Shown piece by piece: positions 30,487 through 31,213 of a DNA stretch of 31,213 nt. Position 1 is the stretch's first letter, and each line of letters starts with the position of its first letter. Below the pieces are notes generated by a model that saw only the letters and a list, made by a program, of their open reading frames with translations, searched no databases and was not told the DNA's origin. The position numbers and the translations under genes are program-made. Source of the stretch: Chara braunii (Eukaryota > Streptophyta > Charophyceae > Charales > Characeae); NCBI GenBank assembly GCA_003427395.1, contig BFEA01000181.1, forward strand, positions 1,099,907 to 1,131,119. Direction: 5' to 3'.

Positions 30487-31213
30487 AGAAAGTGGCCTCC
30501 TTCTCCTCCTCCATCGTCGGGCCGTCCTCCTCTTCTTCCTCCTCCATTTGTTCCTCATCCCCTTCCCAATCCTTGTCCTCGTCCTCGTCCTCGTCCTCCT
30601 CCTCCTCCTCCTTCTCCTCCTCCTCTTCTTCTTCCTCTAAGTTCTCTCCCTCCTCCATCGTCGTGGCCTCCTCCTCCCTCCTCGTCCTCCTCCTCCTCCT
30701 CCTCCTCCTCCTCCTCCTCCTCTTCTTCTTCTTCCTCCTCTAAGTTCTCTCCTTCCTCCATCGTCGTGGGTTCTCCTCGTCCACCTCTTCTTCGTCGTCC
30801 TCCTCCTCACCCTCTTCTTTTTCGTCTTCGACCTCCTCCTCCTCCTCCATCGTCGGGCCCTCCTCCTTCTCCATCGTCGGGCCCTCCTCCTTCTCCATCT
30901 TCTCCATCCTCCTCCTCCACGTCCTCCTACTCCTCCGCCTCCTCCTTCTCCTCCTTCTCCTCCACCGTCGGGGCCTCCTCCTCCGCCTCCGCCTCCTCCT
31001 CCTCCTCCTCCATCATCATCGAGGCCTCCTCCTCTCCTCGACATTCTCCGCTGCCTCCTCCACCTCCGCCTCCTCCTCCACCGTCGGGGCATCCTCCTCC
31101 GCCTCTGTCTCCGCCTCCTCCTCCTCCTCCACAGTCGGGGCCTCCTCCTCCGCCTCCGCCTCCTCCTCCTCCTCCCCCTCCTCCTCCTCCTCCTCCGAAT
31201 CTTCCTCCTCGTC
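30487..31213. repeat. CCT/TCC polypyrimidine satellite tract (right end)
   Basis: Long runs of TCC and CCT are punctuated by a recurring CC(A)(T/C)CGTCGGGGCCTCCTCC-like word, near 30511, 30655, 30757, 30847, 30871, 30963, 31079 and 31130, so it is a degenerate minisatellite rather than a pure trinucleotide repeat. It continues beyond the window. The serine- or glycine/arginine-rich frames are artefacts of the repeat. Confidence 0.85.

Noticed and set aside
30462-31092. Ser-rich and Gly/Arg-rich frames in the right-hand tract
   Set aside because: Translations of TCC/CCT satellite repeats; not genes.

Overview
The window is almost entirely one very large Ty3/Gypsy-type LTR retrotransposon (about 432-29328, roughly 28.9 kb) inserted into low-complexity, satellite-like DNA. 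Polypurine/polypyrimidine repeats flank it on both sides, its protein domains are eukaryotic, and its primer-binding site resembles one complementary to plant tRNA-Asp. These point to a streptophyte nuclear genome. From memory, the style of the predicted proteins recalls retroelement proteins of charophyte algae such as Chara braunii; this is an impression, not a search result. I see no host gene, rRNA, tRNA or CRISPR array.

Layout: 1-431 is flanking DNA (poly-T, ATCC repeats, GAR tract). 432-9236 is the 5' LTR (8805 bp, TGTCG...CGACA). 9239-9256 is a tRNA-Asp-like primer-binding site, embedded in a hairpin. 9257-9591 is the leader. 9592-12677 holds gag, the nucleocapsid zinc knuckle and the retropepsin. 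12572-14518 holds reverse transcriptase and RNase H. 14519-16029 holds a D,D35E integrase with a GPY-type tail. 16195-18742 is an additional reading frame downstream of integrase, with a coiled-coil region and its own CCHC zinc knuckle. 18743-20643 is noncoding. 20644-29328 is the 3' LTR (8685 bp). A 4-bp ACAG duplication flanks the element. 29333-31213 is flanking DNA: a GGA-type tract, a ~0.5 kb non-repetitive island, and the same kind of satellite in the opposite orientation.

The protein set is that of an ordinary Gypsy replication machine (capsid, protease, RT, RNase H, integrase) plus the extra ORF, but this copy is defective. Gag has a frameshift and probable internal deletion near 9936. 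In-frame stops lie at 10254, 10644, 13814 and 14516, the integrase tail is frameshifted near 15907, and the extra ORF is frameshifted near 18200. The gag-protease to RT transition is a -1 frame change that coincides with a GGGGGGA heptamer, so it may be programmed rather than damage.

The most notable observations are: LTRs that each approach 9 kb; an array of seven copies of a conserved CATAAGTTTGGG core, several sitting in the loop of hairpins whose stems differ between copies but still pair; the extra zinc-knuckle ORF preceded by a splice-acceptor-like sequence; and a 4.4-kb block of the two LTRs that appears identical, including a shared N, while the flanking LTR sequence differs by several percent. 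That last point is more likely an assembly artefact than biology. Identity comparisons were made by eye using constant offsets.
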